Numbered from the stretch's first letter, positions 47,715 through 56,648 are shown. The stretch: DNA of 64,000 nucleotides from JABFXX01 sp036489755 (GCA_036489755.1 DASXFD010000006.1:23126-87125); one strand, 5' to 3'. Notes: generated from the sequence alone by a model not told the origin. Translations and numbers: made by a program.

Positions 47715-48307
47715 CGTCGGTCTCCAAGCTCGGGCATCGCCGCCGTCAAGTAATCCCGCAGTGCCGCGCGAGCGCGCGAGAGGCGAGACTTCACCGTGCC
47801 GAGATCGAGCTCGAGCGCCTCGGCGATCTCGCCGTACTCGAGCTCGTGGTACTCGCGCAGCACGAGCACCGCGCGTTGCGCATCGGGCAGCGCCGCGATG
47901 CCGGCCGCGATCGCTGCGCCCACTCGCTTGCGTTCGAGGTCGTGCTCGATCTGCGGCGCGACGGCCGGCTCGTCCGCGAGCGCGGCGGGCTCGGGCCGGC
48001 GCAGCTCGTTGAGCGCGAGCCGCGTCGCGATCGTCAGGATCCACGTCGACAGCTTCGCCGGGCCGCGCGGATCGAACCGCGGCAGCGCGCGCAGCACGCG
48101 CACGAACGTCTCTTGCGTCAGATCTTGCGCGCGGTGCTGCGCTCGCCCGGCGAGCAATCGCCAGATCAGCGCGTGCACCGGATCGCCGAAGCGATCGACG
48201 AGCACGCGCCACGCGCCGTGATCGCCCGCCTGAGCACGCCGCAGCGTCAGGTCGTCGAGCGCGCTGGGCGGGTCGAGCTGGGGCATGGCGGCCGCCATCG
48301 CGTGCAT
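47711..48307 (-). CDS. ECF-type RNA polymerase sigma factor
   Basis: 198 residues with sigma region 2 (DRFGDPVHALIWRLLAGRAQHRAQDLTQETFVRVLRALPRF compressed pattern, DLTQETFVRV being diagnostic) and region 4 (LPDAQRAVLVLREYHELEYGEIAEAL and LGTVKSRLSRARAALRDYL). It recruits RNA polymerase to a specific regulon, likely including the genes that follow on the same strand. The next gene starts within its stop codon region, the classical sigma/anti-sigma coupling. Upstream lies the 48308-48363 gap with no clear -35/-10. Confidence 0.93.
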   Translation of the reverse strand: MHAMAAAMPQLDPPSALDDLTLRRAQAGDHGAWRVLVDRFGDPVHALIWRLLAGRAQHRAQDLTQETFVRVLRALPRFDPRGPAKLSTWILTIATRLALNELRRPEPAALADEPAVAPQIEHDLERKRVGAAIAAGIAALPDAQRAVLVLREYHELEYGEIAEALELDLGTVKSRLSRARAALRDYLTAAMPELGDRR

Positions 48308-48363
48308 CGACCCATATCACCCGCGGGCGCGCAAAAGGTTCCGACAAAACGTCGTCGCCGTAA

Positions 48364-48571
48364 GTGTGGGCGAGGCTTCCGCTAACCCGGCCGTACCAGA
48401 CGTCGCGCGACGCCCGGGCGCCGCGGAACCGCAGCTACACACAAGAACGGCACGCACGTCGCCGCGCATCGCCAGACGAATCCCGACCACACGCAGCTGA
48501 ACAATTACTCGACGAAGGGCAACGTGAACCCGTCGACCGGCGCGACAGGCACGCGAACCGCGACGCACTGA
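48364..48571 (+). pseudogene. Frameshifted remnant of a small exported-type protein
   Basis: A reading frame from GTG 48364 carries APRNRSYT and then, after a one-base shift near 48440-48443 (an ACACAC run), continues as KNGTHVAAHRQTNPD, NNYSTKGNVNPSTG and stops at 48569-48571. The combined pattern Y--K-GT-V--H--T-PD----NNYSTKGN-NP-TG is a conserved tail I recall from small secreted bacterial proteins. The distal frame alone has no start codon. No signal peptide is visible. It is either a pseudogene or a sequencing error in a short run. Confidence 0.5.
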
Positions 48572-48572
48572 C

Positions 48573-49037
48573 TCAGCGGCGCGGAGCGAGCGGCACGCGC
48601 ATCATGACGGTCGTCGCGGCGGGCGGGAACACGAGCCCGCGCACGACGTTCGCGAGGCAACGCGACGTGTGCGTCTCCGGCTCGGGCCGCGAGGTCGTCG
48701 CGCGCACGCGGCCGTCGGGCGCGATCGTCACGAGCAGCTCGGTGGCACTGCCATCGCGCGCGAAGCAGCGCGCGAACAGCGGCGTGGCCGACGCGAGCAC
48801 GCCGTCATAGCTCGTCGGCGTCGACGGGTCGATCGGCGTAGGCGCGGGCGGCTCGACGCGCGGCGCGATGTGCTCGCGACAGCGGCCGAGGTCGTACGCG
48901 AAGCCGCGATCGTGATGGCGATGGTGGCGCCAGTGATGCGGCGGTGCGACGGCGAGCGTGGTGATGACCAGCGCAGCCGTTGCGATCAGAGCGAGGACGA
49001 TCGAGCCGGTCGCACGCGAGCGTTCGGCGAACTGCAT
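48573..49037 (-). CDS. Small membrane-anchored protein with AgmX/TonB-like C-terminal domain
   Basis: 154 residues. One N-terminal membrane helix (SIVLALIATAALVITTLAV) is followed by a His-rich stretch (HHWRHHRHHDRG), a Pro-rich linker and a C-terminal domain with two conserved cysteines (PLFARCFARDG ... TSRCLANVVRGLVFPPA) ending in a beta strand. That cysteine pair and VRGLVFPP pattern match the periplasmic AgmX/PglI-type C-terminal domains common in Myxococcota. Probably periplasmic, role unknown; the His-rich part might bind metal. Confidence 0.7.
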   Translation of the reverse strand: MQFAERSRATGSIVLALIATAALVITTLAVAPPHHWRHHRHHDRGFAYDLGRCREHIAPRVEPPAPTPIDPSTPTSYDGVLASATPLFARCFARDGSATELLVTIAPDGRVRATTSRPEPETHTSRCLANVVRGLVFPPAATTVMMRVPLAPRR

Positions 49038-49070
49038 GAGCCTAGTGTCTCACGACACGCGCGGGGCGGA

Positions 49071-50411
49071 TCAGGTTTTCGAAAGCCCGCGCAAGAGCGC
49101 CTCGCGAACCGCGTCGTAGCGCGCCGGCAGCTCGACGGGCACGTTGCGCAGCCGCGGCGCCGGCACATCCGCGAGCGTGCCTTCGTGATAGCCGATCTTG
49201 AAATCGGCAAACTTGAGCCCGCTTGCCGTCGAGATCACGACGACGCGCTGATCGGGTGCGACCTCGCCGCGCGCCGCGAGCTTCTCGAGCGCCGCGAGCG
49301 CGACGCCGGTATGCGGGCACGTGAACAAGCCGGCGCGATCGGCGCGTGCCGACGCATCGGCGAGCTCGGCTTCGCTCGCGACCTCGACCACGCCGTCGAA
49401 CGCACGCAGCGTGCGAACCGCTTTCGGAAAGCTGACCGGGTTGCCGATCTGGATCGCGGACGCGAGCGTCGGCTTGGCCTTCACGGGCTCGAGCGGCGCC
49501 CAGCCGGCTCGATAGCTCGCGTGGAGCGGGCTCGCGTTCGCCGCCTGCGCCACGCAGATCCGCGGCCGCTTCGCGACTAGCCCGAGCTCGACGAGCATGT
49601 CGAAGCCGGCGCCGAGCGCCGACACGTTGCCGAGGTTGCCGCCGGGAATCACGACCCAGTCGGGCACGTCCCAGCCGAGCTGCTGCGCGAGCTCGATCGC
49701 GACCGTCTTCTGGCCCTCGATGCGGAGCGAGTTCATCGAGTTCGCGAGGTACACGCCTTCGTTGGCGGCGAGCTCCTGCACGATCGTCATGCAGCCGTCG
49801 AAGTCGGTATCGAGCGCGAGCACGAGTGCGCCCATCGCGAGCGGCTGGACGAGCTGCGCCGTCGAGATCTTGCCGCGCGGCAAAATGACGACCGCCGGAA
49901 TCCCGGCCGCCGCCGCGTACGCCGCGAGCGCCGCCGACGTATCGCCGGTCGACGCGCACGCGACCGCACGGATCTGCGCGCCGCCCGCGATCATCTGCTT
50001 CACCATCGACACCAGCACCGTCATGCCGAGGTCCTTGAACGAGCCCGAGTGCGACGTGCCGCACTGCTTGACGCGCACGTCGCCGAGTCCGATCGCGCGC
50101 GCGTACGCCGGCACGCGCGTCAGGTGCGTGGTGCCCTCGCCCATCGACACGACGTGCTCGGTGCGCAGCTCGGGCGCGACCCACTCGTGCTTGCCCCACA
50201 CGCCCGAGCCCCACGGCTCGTCGACGCTGCGCCAGCGCTCCGCGAACAGCTGCTTCCATTGCTCTGCCGATCGCTCGCGCAGCGCCGCGAGATCGTGCGC
50301 GACCTCGAGCAAGCCGCCGCACGACGGGCAGCGATAGATGATCTGATCGAGCGGATAGTTGCCGGCACAGCCGGCGATGCAGCGAAAGCTCGCCCGAAAC
50401 ATGCTCGCCAT
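49071..50411 (-). CDS. thrC: Threonine synthase
   Basis: 446 residues. The N-terminal zinc-ribbon-like CIAGCAGNYPLDQIIYRCPSCG is typical of one threonine synthase branch. PLP-lysine is in SGSFKDLGM at about residues 128-136, and the phosphate-binding glycine loop is IPGGNLGNVSA. ASTGDTSAALAAYAAAAGI and EGQKTVAIELAQQLG are further family motifs. The enzyme converts O-phosphohomoserine to threonine. ATG 50411 is used; a methionine three codons later would serve equally. It is nine bases downstream of the MXAN_5187-like gene. Confidence 0.95.
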   Translation of the reverse strand: MASMFRASFRCIAGCAGNYPLDQIIYRCPSCGGLLEVAHDLAALRERSAEQWKQLFAERWRSVDEPWGSGVWGKHEWVAPELRTEHVVSMGEGTTHLTRVPAYARAIGLGDVRVKQCGTSHSGSFKDLGMTVLVSMVKQMIAGGAQIRAVACASTGDTSAALAAYAAAAGIPAVVILPRGKISTAQLVQPLAMGALVLALDTDFDGCMTIVQELAANEGVYLANSMNSLRIEGQKTVAIELAQQLGWDVPDWVVIPGGNLGNVSALGAGFDMLVELGLVAKRPRICVAQAANASPLHASYRAGWAPLEPVKAKPTLASAIQIGNPVSFPKAVRTLRAFDGVVEVASEAELADASARADRAGLFTCPHTGVALAALEKLAARGEVAPDQRVVVISTASGLKFADFKIGYHEGTLADVPAPRLRNVPVELPARYDAVREALLRGLSKT

Positions 50412-50420
50412 GACGACAGT

Positions 50421-52109
50421 CTACGGCTTCGGCTTGGCGCGGATGATCACCTGGTTGTCTTTGACGACCACCGAGAAATCGACGCCCTTCGCCTTGTACT
50501 GCTCCATGATTTTCGGCGCCTGCTGATTGATCGTCTTGAGCAGCTTGGAGTGCTCGCCCGGGCCGATCTTCTCGCCGACCATTTCTTTGGCGCGGACGTA
50601 GTTCGCGTAGAGCGCGTTGACGTCGGCATCGGTCATTCCCGGAGGCGGCTTCTGCGGCGCGGGCGCAGGCGGCCGCTTCGTCGGTCCGCTCTGCATCGGC
50701 GGCGCAGCTTGCACCGGCACGCCCTGCGCGGGCGTCGCGCGACGCGGCATCGCGGGCACGCCCTGCGCCGGCGTCATGCGGCTCGCGACCGGCGGCACTG
50801 CTGCCGGATTCACGACGGGCACACCTTGTGCGGGCGTGCGATTCGTCGGAATCGCCGGCACGCCTTGCACCGGCGTCGCCAGCCGCTCGCGCGGCTCGCG
50901 CGGAAACGGGCCGGCCATCGATTCGACCGGCACCGGTCCGTGCACCGCGGCCGAGCCGGGCGCGATCGGATTGGGCCGCGACGCTTGCGACGCCGCCATC
51001 GGACGTGGCACCGCCGCCGACTCGCCCGTCGCGGGCCGAAGCGGTGGAATCGGCGGGATCGCCGTCGGTGGCTTCGGCACGGGAGGCAATCCGCCGGTCG
51101 GCTTTGCGACGGTCGGCTTTGCGACGGTCGGCTGGCCACCCGTTGCGGGCCGCGGGATCGCCTGCTGCGGCCCGGTCGCGTTCGTCGGATCAAGCGGCTT
51201 CACGACCGCCGGCTGTGCGCCGGTCGCGCGCGTCGGATCGGCCGTCGGTGGGCGAGGGATCGCGGCTTGCGCGCCCGTGCCGGCGCGCGGCACACCAGGC
51301 GGTGGCGGTGGTGGGCCAGGACGTCCGGCCGCCGGACTCTGCGGTCCGCTCGCCGGACTCTGCGGTCCGCTCGCCGGACGTTGCGGTCCGCTCGCCGGAC
51401 TCTGCAGTCCGCTCGCCGGACGTTGTGGCGCGGCCGGCGCAGGCGACGCGAGCTTCTCGACGTTCGCCGAGCCGAGCGGCGGCGGAATGGTGCCCGAGCG
51501 CACGGCCTCGAAGAACGCATCGATGTCGAGCTCGCCATCGCTCTCGTCGAGCACGAGCCGGCCGTTCTGCGTCTTGAGCGAGCGGCGTAGATCGGTCGGT
51601 TCCTTGATCATCGCGATGACGTCGTCGGTCGGCTCGGGCGGCAACAGGTTCGAGCTCGTCGTCGGCTTCGAGCGCCGCTTCGCGATCGCGATCGCCTGCT
51701 CGCGATCGCGCACCACTTGCTCGCGCATCCGCTTCGGCATCGCCGCGAGGATCTCTTCGGGAATTTCGGCGCCGGTCCGGACCGCCTCGCGGCCGATCTT
51801 CGACAGGTTGCGCAGGTATGTGCCGTTCTCGATCTGCCGCAACGTGCGCCGCCAGTACGAGTTGTACGAGCCGAACTTCTGCTGGATCGTCGCGAGCCGG
51901 TAGCGCAGCCCGGTGTTGCGGAGCTGCATCTGCGTGAGATCGCGCAGCTTGCGCTCGACGTCGCTGTGAATGTACGTGGGCGGCTGCTTCTGGATTCCGA
52001 GGAAGTACTGCTCGTACAGCGTCTTGAGCCGCTCGAGCGTCTTGTCGACGGTGTCGAGCAGCTCGGCGACGTCGTCGGTCGACGCCTCGTTTTGCTGCTT
52101 CGGAGCCAC
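50421..52109 (-). CDS. MXAN_5187-family-like protein with long Pro-rich repeats
   Basis: 562 residues. The N-terminal helical domain (TLERLKTLYEQYFLGIQKQPP, LQNTGLRYRLATIQQKF-like region ending NSYWRRTLRQIENGTY) matches a domain I recall from the Myxococcus MXAN_5187 group. Residues ~215-470 are low-complexity Pro/Ala/Gly with repeated PASGPQ and TPAQGVP units. The C-terminal ~75 residues (VNALYANYVRAKEMVGEKIG ... FSVVVKDNQVIIRAKP) form the conserved end domain. It may be a cytoplasmic scaffold with interaction motifs. Transcribed divergently from rseP across a 44-base gap. Confidence 0.75.
   Translation of the reverse strand: MAPKQQNEASTDDVAELLDTVDKTLERLKTLYEQYFLGIQKQPPTYIHSDVERKLRDLTQMQLRNTGLRYRLATIQQKFGSYNSYWRRTLRQIENGTYLRNLSKIGREAVRTGAEIPEEILAAMPKRMREQVVRDREQAIAIAKRRSKPTTSSNLLPPEPTDDVIAMIKEPTDLRRSLKTQNGRLVLDESDGELDIDAFFEAVRSGTIPPPLGSANVEKLASPAPAAPQRPASGLQSPASGPQRPASGPQSPASGPQSPAAGRPGPPPPPPGVPRAGTGAQAAIPRPPTADPTRATGAQPAVVKPLDPTNATGPQQAIPRPATGGQPTVAKPTVAKPTGGLPPVPKPPTAIPPIPPLRPATGESAAVPRPMAASQASRPNPIAPGSAAVHGPVPVESMAGPFPREPRERLATPVQGVPAIPTNRTPAQGVPVVNPAAVPPVASRMTPAQGVPAMPRRATPAQGVPVQAAPPMQSGPTKRPPAPAPQKPPPGMTDADVNALYANYVRAKEMVGEKIGPGEHSKLLKTINQQAPKIMEQYKAKGVDFSVVVKDNQVIIRAKPKP
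51331..51425. repeat. 21-bp tandem repeats inside the MXAN_5187-like gene
   Basis: Units of the form GCCGGACTCTGCGGTCCGCTC are repeated four times with small differences, plus a partial fifth, encoding the PASGPQ-S/R heptapeptide. Because the unit is a multiple of three, gain or loss of copies would keep the frame. It is too short-period and lacks spacers to be a CRISPR. Confidence 0.85.
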
Positions 52110-52153
52110 CTGGGATCAGGATACCAGCTCTGCTATAGCCTCGGACGCCCGGT

Positions 52154-53806
52154 TTGTCGGTCCTTTACTTCTTCCTGCTCGTCGGCGTGCTCGTGGTCAT
52201 CCACGAGCTCGGTCACTTCGTCGTGGCCAAGCTCCTCGACGTCAAGGTCCTGCGATTCTCACTCGGCTACGGTCGGCCGCTCGTGCGCGTGACGCTCGGC
52301 GAGACCGAGTACCAGATCTGCGTATTCCCGCTCGGCGGCTACGTGCGAATCCTCGGCGTCGATGACTCGGCGCACAGGCCCGAGCCCGGGCGCAGCTTCG
52401 CGAGCCGGTCGATCTGGCAGCGGCTCGCGATCGTACTCGCCGGTCCCGCCGCGAATCTCGTGCTGCCGGTCGTGATCTATTTCGCGTTCTACGCGGGCCA
52501 CACGATGGTCGGCGGCCCGGTGATCGGCGACGTGCTCGACAGCAGCGTGGCCGCGCGCGCGGGGCTCGAGCCCGGCGATCGCGTGCTCGAGATCGACAAC
52601 GGCGCCGTGCGCTACTGGGAAGAGATCGAGCAGCGCGTGCAGAGCTCGCCCGGCAAGGAGCTGCACGTGCGGCTCTCGCGCGGCGGCAAGGTGATCGAGC
52701 GCTACGTCACGCCGATCGAGGAAGCCATCTGGTCGAAAGAGCGCGACGGCAAGTCGACGCTGCAAGGCCGCATCGGCATCACGTATGCGCCGTTCGTGCC
52801 GCTGGTCGGCGTCGTCGACGCGCAATCGCCGGCCGCGCGCGCCGGGCTGCGCACGCACGATCTCGTGATCAGCATCGACGGGGAACCGGTGCACAACTGG
52901 AGTGACGTCCAGCACCGGCTCGGCAAGCTCGCGCGCCGCACGAGCCTCGTCTATTTCCGCGGCACCGAGGTTCCGGGCGTGCCGCAGATCGAGCTGTTGT
53001 CGCCGGGCTTCGCCGACGTCGTGCCCGATACCGAGGTCGACGACAAGCTCGCGCGCCAGAGCTACACCGGCATCGAGCACGCCGAGATGTTCGTCGCGCA
53101 CGTCGATCCGGGCTCGCCGGCCGACGGCGCCGGGTTGAAACCGGGCGACCTGATCGTCGCGCTCGACGATAAGCCCGTCGCGCACTGGCTCGATCTCGAT
53201 CAGCGCCTGCAGGCGCAGCCCGACAAGACGTTCAAGGTCACGTGGAAGCGCGCGGTGCCGAACGGCGCCACGCAAACGATGAGCGCAGAGCTCACGCAGG
53301 TGTGGCGGCGCGAGCTCGACGAGTACGACCACACGCTCACGCGGCTCGTGTTCGGCGCGCACGACGACGTCGACCGCGGCACCGGTGCGATGACGCCCGT
53401 CGAGGGCCGCGTCGGCTACGCGATGGGCAAGTCGATCGAGCGCACGATCGACACGATCCACACGATGATCGGCGGCTTCTTCCAGATCCTCGGCGGCGAC
53501 ACGCCGTCGGATGCGCTCGGCGGACCGCTGATGACGTATCGGCTCGCCGAAGTCTCGGGAAATCGCGGCTGGGATTCGTTCTGGCTGATGATCGCGCTCA
53601 TCAGCATCAACCTCGGCCTCATCAACCTGTTGCCGATCCCGATGCTCGACGGCGGTCACCTGCTCGTGTTCGCGATCGAAGGCGCGCGGCGGCGCCCGTT
53701 GTCGGCGAAGGCGCGCGTGCGCGTGCAGCACGTCGGGCTCGCCGTGATCCTGCTCATCACGATCCTCGCGTCGCGCAACGACGTCGTGCGATATCTGCTC
53801 AAGTGA
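52154..53806 (+). CDS. rseP: Site-2 protease RseP
   Basis: 550 residues from a TTG start at 52154; the frame has no better start before the first helix. The zinc motif HELGH is in the first helix at about residues 18-22, followed by FSLGYGRPL and VFPLGGYVRI. Two to three PDZ domains occupy about 120-370 (VIGDVLDSSVAARAGLEPGD, VVDAQSPAARAGLRTHDL, VAHVDPGSPADGAGLKPGD). The distal membrane motif NLLPIPMLDGGHLL completes the active site. It cleaves anti-sigma factors and signal peptides in the membrane. Its stop is the first codon of a spacer repeat leading into tsaB. Confidence 0.93.
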   Translation: MSVLYFFLLVGVLVVIHELGHFVVAKLLDVKVLRFSLGYGRPLVRVTLGETEYQICVFPLGGYVRILGVDDSAHRPEPGRSFASRSIWQRLAIVLAGPAANLVLPVVIYFAFYAGHTMVGGPVIGDVLDSSVAARAGLEPGDRVLEIDNGAVRYWEEIEQRVQSSPGKELHVRLSRGGKVIERYVTPIEEAIWSKERDGKSTLQGRIGITYAPFVPLVGVVDAQSPAARAGLRTHDLVISIDGEPVHNWSDVQHRLGKLARRTSLVYFRGTEVPGVPQIELLSPGFADVVPDTEVDDKLARQSYTGIEHAEMFVAHVDPGSPADGAGLKPGDLIVALDDKPVAHWLDLDQRLQAQPDKTFKVTWKRAVPNGATQTMSAELTQVWRRELDEYDHTLTRLVFGAHDDVDRGTGAMTPVEGRVGYAMGKSIERTIDTIHTMIGGFFQILGGDTPSDALGGPLMTYRLAEVSGNRGWDSFWLMIALISINLGLINLLPIPMLDGGHLLVFAIEGARRRPLSAKARVRVQHVGLAVILLITILASRNDVVRYLLK

Positions 53807-53862
53807 TCGTGGCCAGCGAAGCGGGACCCGGGATGATCGTGGCCAGCGAAGCGGGACCGGGA
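53804..53862 (+). repeat. Dispersed spacer repeat, copies 2 and 3 in tandem
   Basis: TGATCGTGGCCAGCGAAGCG followed by GGACCCGGGA occurs at 53804-53833 and, minus one base, at 53834-53862. The first copy begins with the rseP stop codon; the second ends so that the next base pair set forms the tsaB ATGATCGTG start. It spans the entire rseP-tsaB gap. Confidence 0.85.
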
Positions 53863-54524
53863 TGATCGTGCTCGGCATCGATACCGCGACGCGCGTGTCG
53901 AGCGTGGCCGTCGTCCGAGATCGCGACGTGCTCGCCGAAGCGACCGGCGACGCGCGGAGCCGCGGCACCGACTTGCTCGTGCTGATCGATCGCGCGTGCG
54001 CGGCCGCGAAGATCTCGCCGCGCGAGCTCGACGCCGTCGCGATCGGCGCCGGCCCCGGCTCGTTCACGAGCCTGCGCATCGGCATGGCGACCGCGAAGGG
54101 CATCGCGTTCGCGGCGGGCAAGCCGCTGTGGGCGGTGAGCTCGCTCGCGGCGCTCGCCGAACCGGCAGCTGCGATCGGCGACGAGCTCGTCGCCGCCGTG
54201 CTCGACGCGCGACGCGGCGAAGTCTATGCCGGTGTGTTCGGAGCGAATGGCATCGTCGGGCAGGAGCGCGTGCTGCCGCCCGATCAGCTCGGCTCGCTCG
54301 GTGCGACGCGCTTCATCGGCGACGCGGGCGCCGCGTATCCGGCGCTCGTCGCGTTGCCCGGCGTGTGGGATCGCACGCCGACCGGCGCCGCCGTCGCACG
54401 ACTCGCGCTCGCCGGCTCGCGCAGCGACGTGCTCGTCACCGGTGTGCCCGCGTACATCCGACCGGCAGAAGCCGAGATCCTTTATCCCGACGGCGTGCCG
54501 GGCGCGTTACGAAAGCGGCCCTGA
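53862..54524 (+). CDS. tsaB: tRNA threonylcarbamoyladenosine synthesis protein TsaB
   Basis: 220 residues. The ASKHA-type start MIVLGIDTATRVSSVAVV and the strongly conserved IGAGPGSFTSLRIGMATAKGIA (about residues 65-86) identify TsaB. The protein binds TsaD and TsaE in synthesis of t6A37 on ANN-decoding tRNAs. The ATG lies at the end of a duplicated spacer repeat, and the earlier copy of the same ATGATCGTG gives an in-frame false start at 53832. Confidence 0.93.
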   Translation: MIVLGIDTATRVSSVAVVRDRDVLAEATGDARSRGTDLLVLIDRACAAAKISPRELDAVAIGAGPGSFTSLRIGMATAKGIAFAAGKPLWAVSSLAALAEPAAAIGDELVAAVLDARRGEVYAGVFGANGIVGQERVLPPDQLGSLGATRFIGDAGAAYPALVALPGVWDRTPTGAAVARLALAGSRSDVLVTGVPAYIRPAEAEILYPDGVPGALRKRP

Positions 54525-54591
54525 GAGATCTCGCGTTCGACAGCCCGCAGGCCTTGGCGTACGCTTTAGGTACCGCAACACCGGAGGACGG

Positions 54592-54786
54592 GTGACCACG
54601 AACACGAGTTCTGAGGTCTCGAAGCAGGAGCTTCTCGATACGCTTACCGCCGAACACCGTCGCCTCGACGCCGAGCTGCAACAGCTCGAACGCCGCAGGG
54701 CCCTCACTCCGAGCGAGCGCGATGCGATCGCCCGACTCAAGAAGCAAAAGCTCCTGACCAAAGATCGGATCGCCCGCCTGAGCTGA
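54592..54786 (+). CDS. YdcH/DUF465-family small coiled protein
   Basis: 64 residues from GTG 54592 with GGAGG five bases ahead. The sequence HRRLDAELQQLERRRALTPSERDAI followed by LKKQKLLTKDRIARL is the DUF465/YdcH hallmark, a small helical-hairpin protein of unknown function. It overlaps the next gene by one base, so the two are coupled. The 54525-54591 gap before it has no ORF. Confidence 0.9.
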   Translation: MTTNTSSEVSKQELLDTLTAEHRRLDAELQQLERRRALTPSERDAIARLKKQKLLTKDRIARLS

Positions 54787-55247
54787 TGCAACTCACCCCC
54801 GAGCAGATCGAGAAGATGCGGGCCATCGGCCTGCGCCTCGATCGGTCGGGCACGTTCTGGCAAGACGGCGGGCCGGTAACCCACGCGCGGCTGCGGCAAG
54901 CGTTGCTGCGCTGGCTCGATGTTCGCGACGACGGCCGCGACATCGTTCGCCTCGACGACAAGCGCTACGCGTACGTCGACGTCGAGGACGCGCACCTGCG
55001 AGCGCGCTCGGCGCATTGGAACGGCGATCGCTGCATCGTGTTGTGGGACGACGATCGCGAGCTCGAGCTCGACTACGGATCGCTGCGCCAGGCCGCCGAT
55101 CACGCGTTCTACGCGAACGTCGGCCGGTTGCGCGGGCGCATCGCCGGTCCCGCGCATCACGCGATCGCCGAGCGCGTCGTCGAAGACGGCGATCACTTCG
55201 TGCTCGAGGCGGCCGGCAAGCGCTGGCCGATCGCGCAAGCTCGGTGA
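54786..55247 (+). CDS. Conserved hypothetical protein, DUF1285-like
   Basis: 153 residues from ATG 54786 overlapping the DUF465 stop. The pattern LDRSGTFWQDGGPVTHARLRQA, LLRWLDVRDDGRDIVRLDDK, RYAYVDVEDAHL resembles the start of DUF1285, where a heavy beta-rich nucleotide-binding-like fold is predicted; similarity is from memory. The remainder (LELDYGSLRQAADHAFYANVGRL and HHAIAERVVEDGDHFVLEA) is beta/alpha mixed. Cytoplasmic. Function unknown; co-translation with the small coiled protein hints at joint action. Confidence 0.75.
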   Translation: MQLTPEQIEKMRAIGLRLDRSGTFWQDGGPVTHARLRQALLRWLDVRDDGRDIVRLDDKRYAYVDVEDAHLRARSAHWNGDRCIVLWDDDRELELDYGSLRQAADHAFYANVGRLRGRIAGPAHHAIAERVVEDGDHFVLEAAGKRWPIAQAR

Positions 55248-55248
55248 C

Positions 55249-55896
55249 TCAGTGATACGTCGCCGCGCCGGTGTCGTGATACTTCTCGCCGTACTTGTTG
55301 AGGTGCGGCGACTCGGCGCCGCGCACGAGCGCGAGATCGACGCGCGCGTCTTGCCCGGCGATCACGGTCACCGGCGCGCTCACGGGTTTGGTCATGCGGC
55401 GCGTGTACGCGAACACGGTCCACGTGCCGGGCGGCACACTGGCGATCGTGTAGCTGCCGTCGCGATTGCGCCGTGTATGCGCGCGATTCGGCAGCACCAG
55501 GATCGTCGCCGCCATCTCGGGGTGGATGTTGCAGTAGACGTCGACCACGCCGGGCTCGGTGAAGTCCTTCGTCTTCTGCTCGTCTTTCTTGAACGAGCCG
55601 AGATCGAACTTGCGCGCCGGCGATTGCGAGAACACGTTGTGTAGAAACGGATCGCGATTCGGAAACGCCACCGTTTCACCGACGGTGATCGCGACGAGAT
55701 CCGGCACGAACGCGCGGTCCTTCTGCGCGATCTGCGTGGGCTGCGCGTTCGGAGCCGGCGGCTCCTTGAAGCCGACGACGTAGATGATCGCTTCGGCATC
55801 GACGGGTTTGCCGTCGGGATCGGTGATCGTCACGGTGCCGACGACGCGGCCTACCGGTGCAGCCGCGGCGACGTGTACGGCGAGCGCCGTCCACAC
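55249..55896 (-). CDS. Exported cupredoxin-type copper protein
   Basis: 215 residues from GTG 55896. A CTG at 55908, overlapping the upstream stop, would give the more typical signal peptide LKLAVWTALAVHVAAAA; the true start is unsure. After a beta domain the C-terminal half carries type-1 copper ligands in the plastocyanin order: DPFLHNVFS (His), VYCNIHPEM (Cys, His, Met). A carboxypeptidase-regulatory-like beta domain follows (GSYTIASVPPGTWTVFAYTR). Proteins of this build occur near methylamine or respiratory genes. It probably carries electrons in the periplasm. It follows the beta-barrel-like gene. Confidence 0.85.
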   Translation of the reverse strand: MWTALAVHVAAAAPVGRVVGTVTITDPDGKPVDAEAIIYVVGFKEPPAPNAQPTQIAQKDRAFVPDLVAITVGETVAFPNRDPFLHNVFSQSPARKFDLGSFKKDEQKTKDFTEPGVVDVYCNIHPEMAATILVLPNRAHTRRNRDGSYTIASVPPGTWTVFAYTRRMTKPVSAPVTVIAGQDARVDLALVRGAESPHLNKYGEKYHDTGAATYH

Positions 55897-55904
55897 CGCG
55901 AGCT

Positions 55905-56648
55905 TCAGAATGCGATCCCCCAGTTGAGCTTGGGCGCGTCGCGGATGTGATAGATGCCGATGCCGTACGCGGCCGACAGCCACGAGCGGCCGTGACTCCA
56001 CGCGATGTTCGGACCGATGGCGGCCCACGAGCCGTCGCCGTTGTTGTCGAGTGAGATCTGCGCGAACGCCTCGGCGCCGAACCGCACGTCGCCGACCGAC
56101 AGCACGCTGACGCCGGCGCCGGGATGAAATTCGGCGTGGAACGGCTGGCCGCCGCCGATATCGGCGACTCCGCCGAGATCGACGAGCATCTGCACGCGGC
56201 CGACGTCGTACGAGCTGACGAGGTCGAGCTCCGGCTGATACTGGCCGTGCACGTCGACGACGATCCGCTTCACCGCGACGCGTACGAGCGGCACGAATGC
56301 CGGCTTGTTCTCGAGATCCGACGTGACGAGTCGATAGCGAAGCTCGGCGCCGAAGTTGTCGAGCGACGTATGCGGGGCCTCGTCATACGTGACGCCCCAC
56401 GTGACCTCGAACGGAAGCAGGAGCTCGAGTTGATCGTTGATGCCGATCGCCGGCTCGAGCCACCAGTCGGTCTCGTCGTGAGATGCCGGCGTGAGCTGCC
56501 CGTTCTGCTCGGCGACGATCGTCTGGATCTCCGCGCCACGCTCCGGCATGACCTCGGTGCCGTACAACCATCCGTAGAACGTTCGGCCGGCGCTCGCGGT
56601 TCCGGGAGCTGCGAGCACGGTAGCGACAAGCACCAGACGGCCACGCAC
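55905..56648 (-). CDS. Predicted outer-membrane beta-barrel protein
   Basis: 247 residues with a Sec signal (MRGRLVLVATVLAAPGTASA). Alternating hydrophobic/polar strands dominate (LEPAIGINDQLELLLPFEVTWG, ELRYRLVTSDLENK, FGAEAFAQISLDNNGDGSW), and the protein ends in the aromatic WGIAF, as many outer membrane barrels do. A transporter or adhesin role is not resolvable. It sits directly upstream of the cupredoxin gene and probably forms an export or respiratory pair with it. Confidence 0.75.
   Translation of the reverse strand: MRGRLVLVATVLAAPGTASAGRTFYGWLYGTEVMPERGAEIQTIVAEQNGQLTPASHDETDWWLEPAIGINDQLELLLPFEVTWGVTYDEAPHTSLDNFGAELRYRLVTSDLENKPAFVPLVRVAVKRIVVDVHGQYQPELDLVSSYDVGRVQMLVDLGGVADIGGGQPFHAEFHPGAGVSVLSVGDVRFGAEAFAQISLDNNGDGSWAAIGPNIAWSHGRSWLSAAYGIGIYHIRDAPKLNWGIAF

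Noticed and set aside
51331..51425. Possible CRISPR-like array
   Set aside because: Units of 21 bp are directly abutted without spacers and encode a PASGPQ repeat in frame; no cas genes nearby.
53816..53862. Longer TsaB start inside the spacer repeat
   Set aside because: The in-frame GTG/ATG codons there translate the repeat (VASEAGPGM) rather than TsaB sequence; the family start MIVLGIDTA is at 53862.
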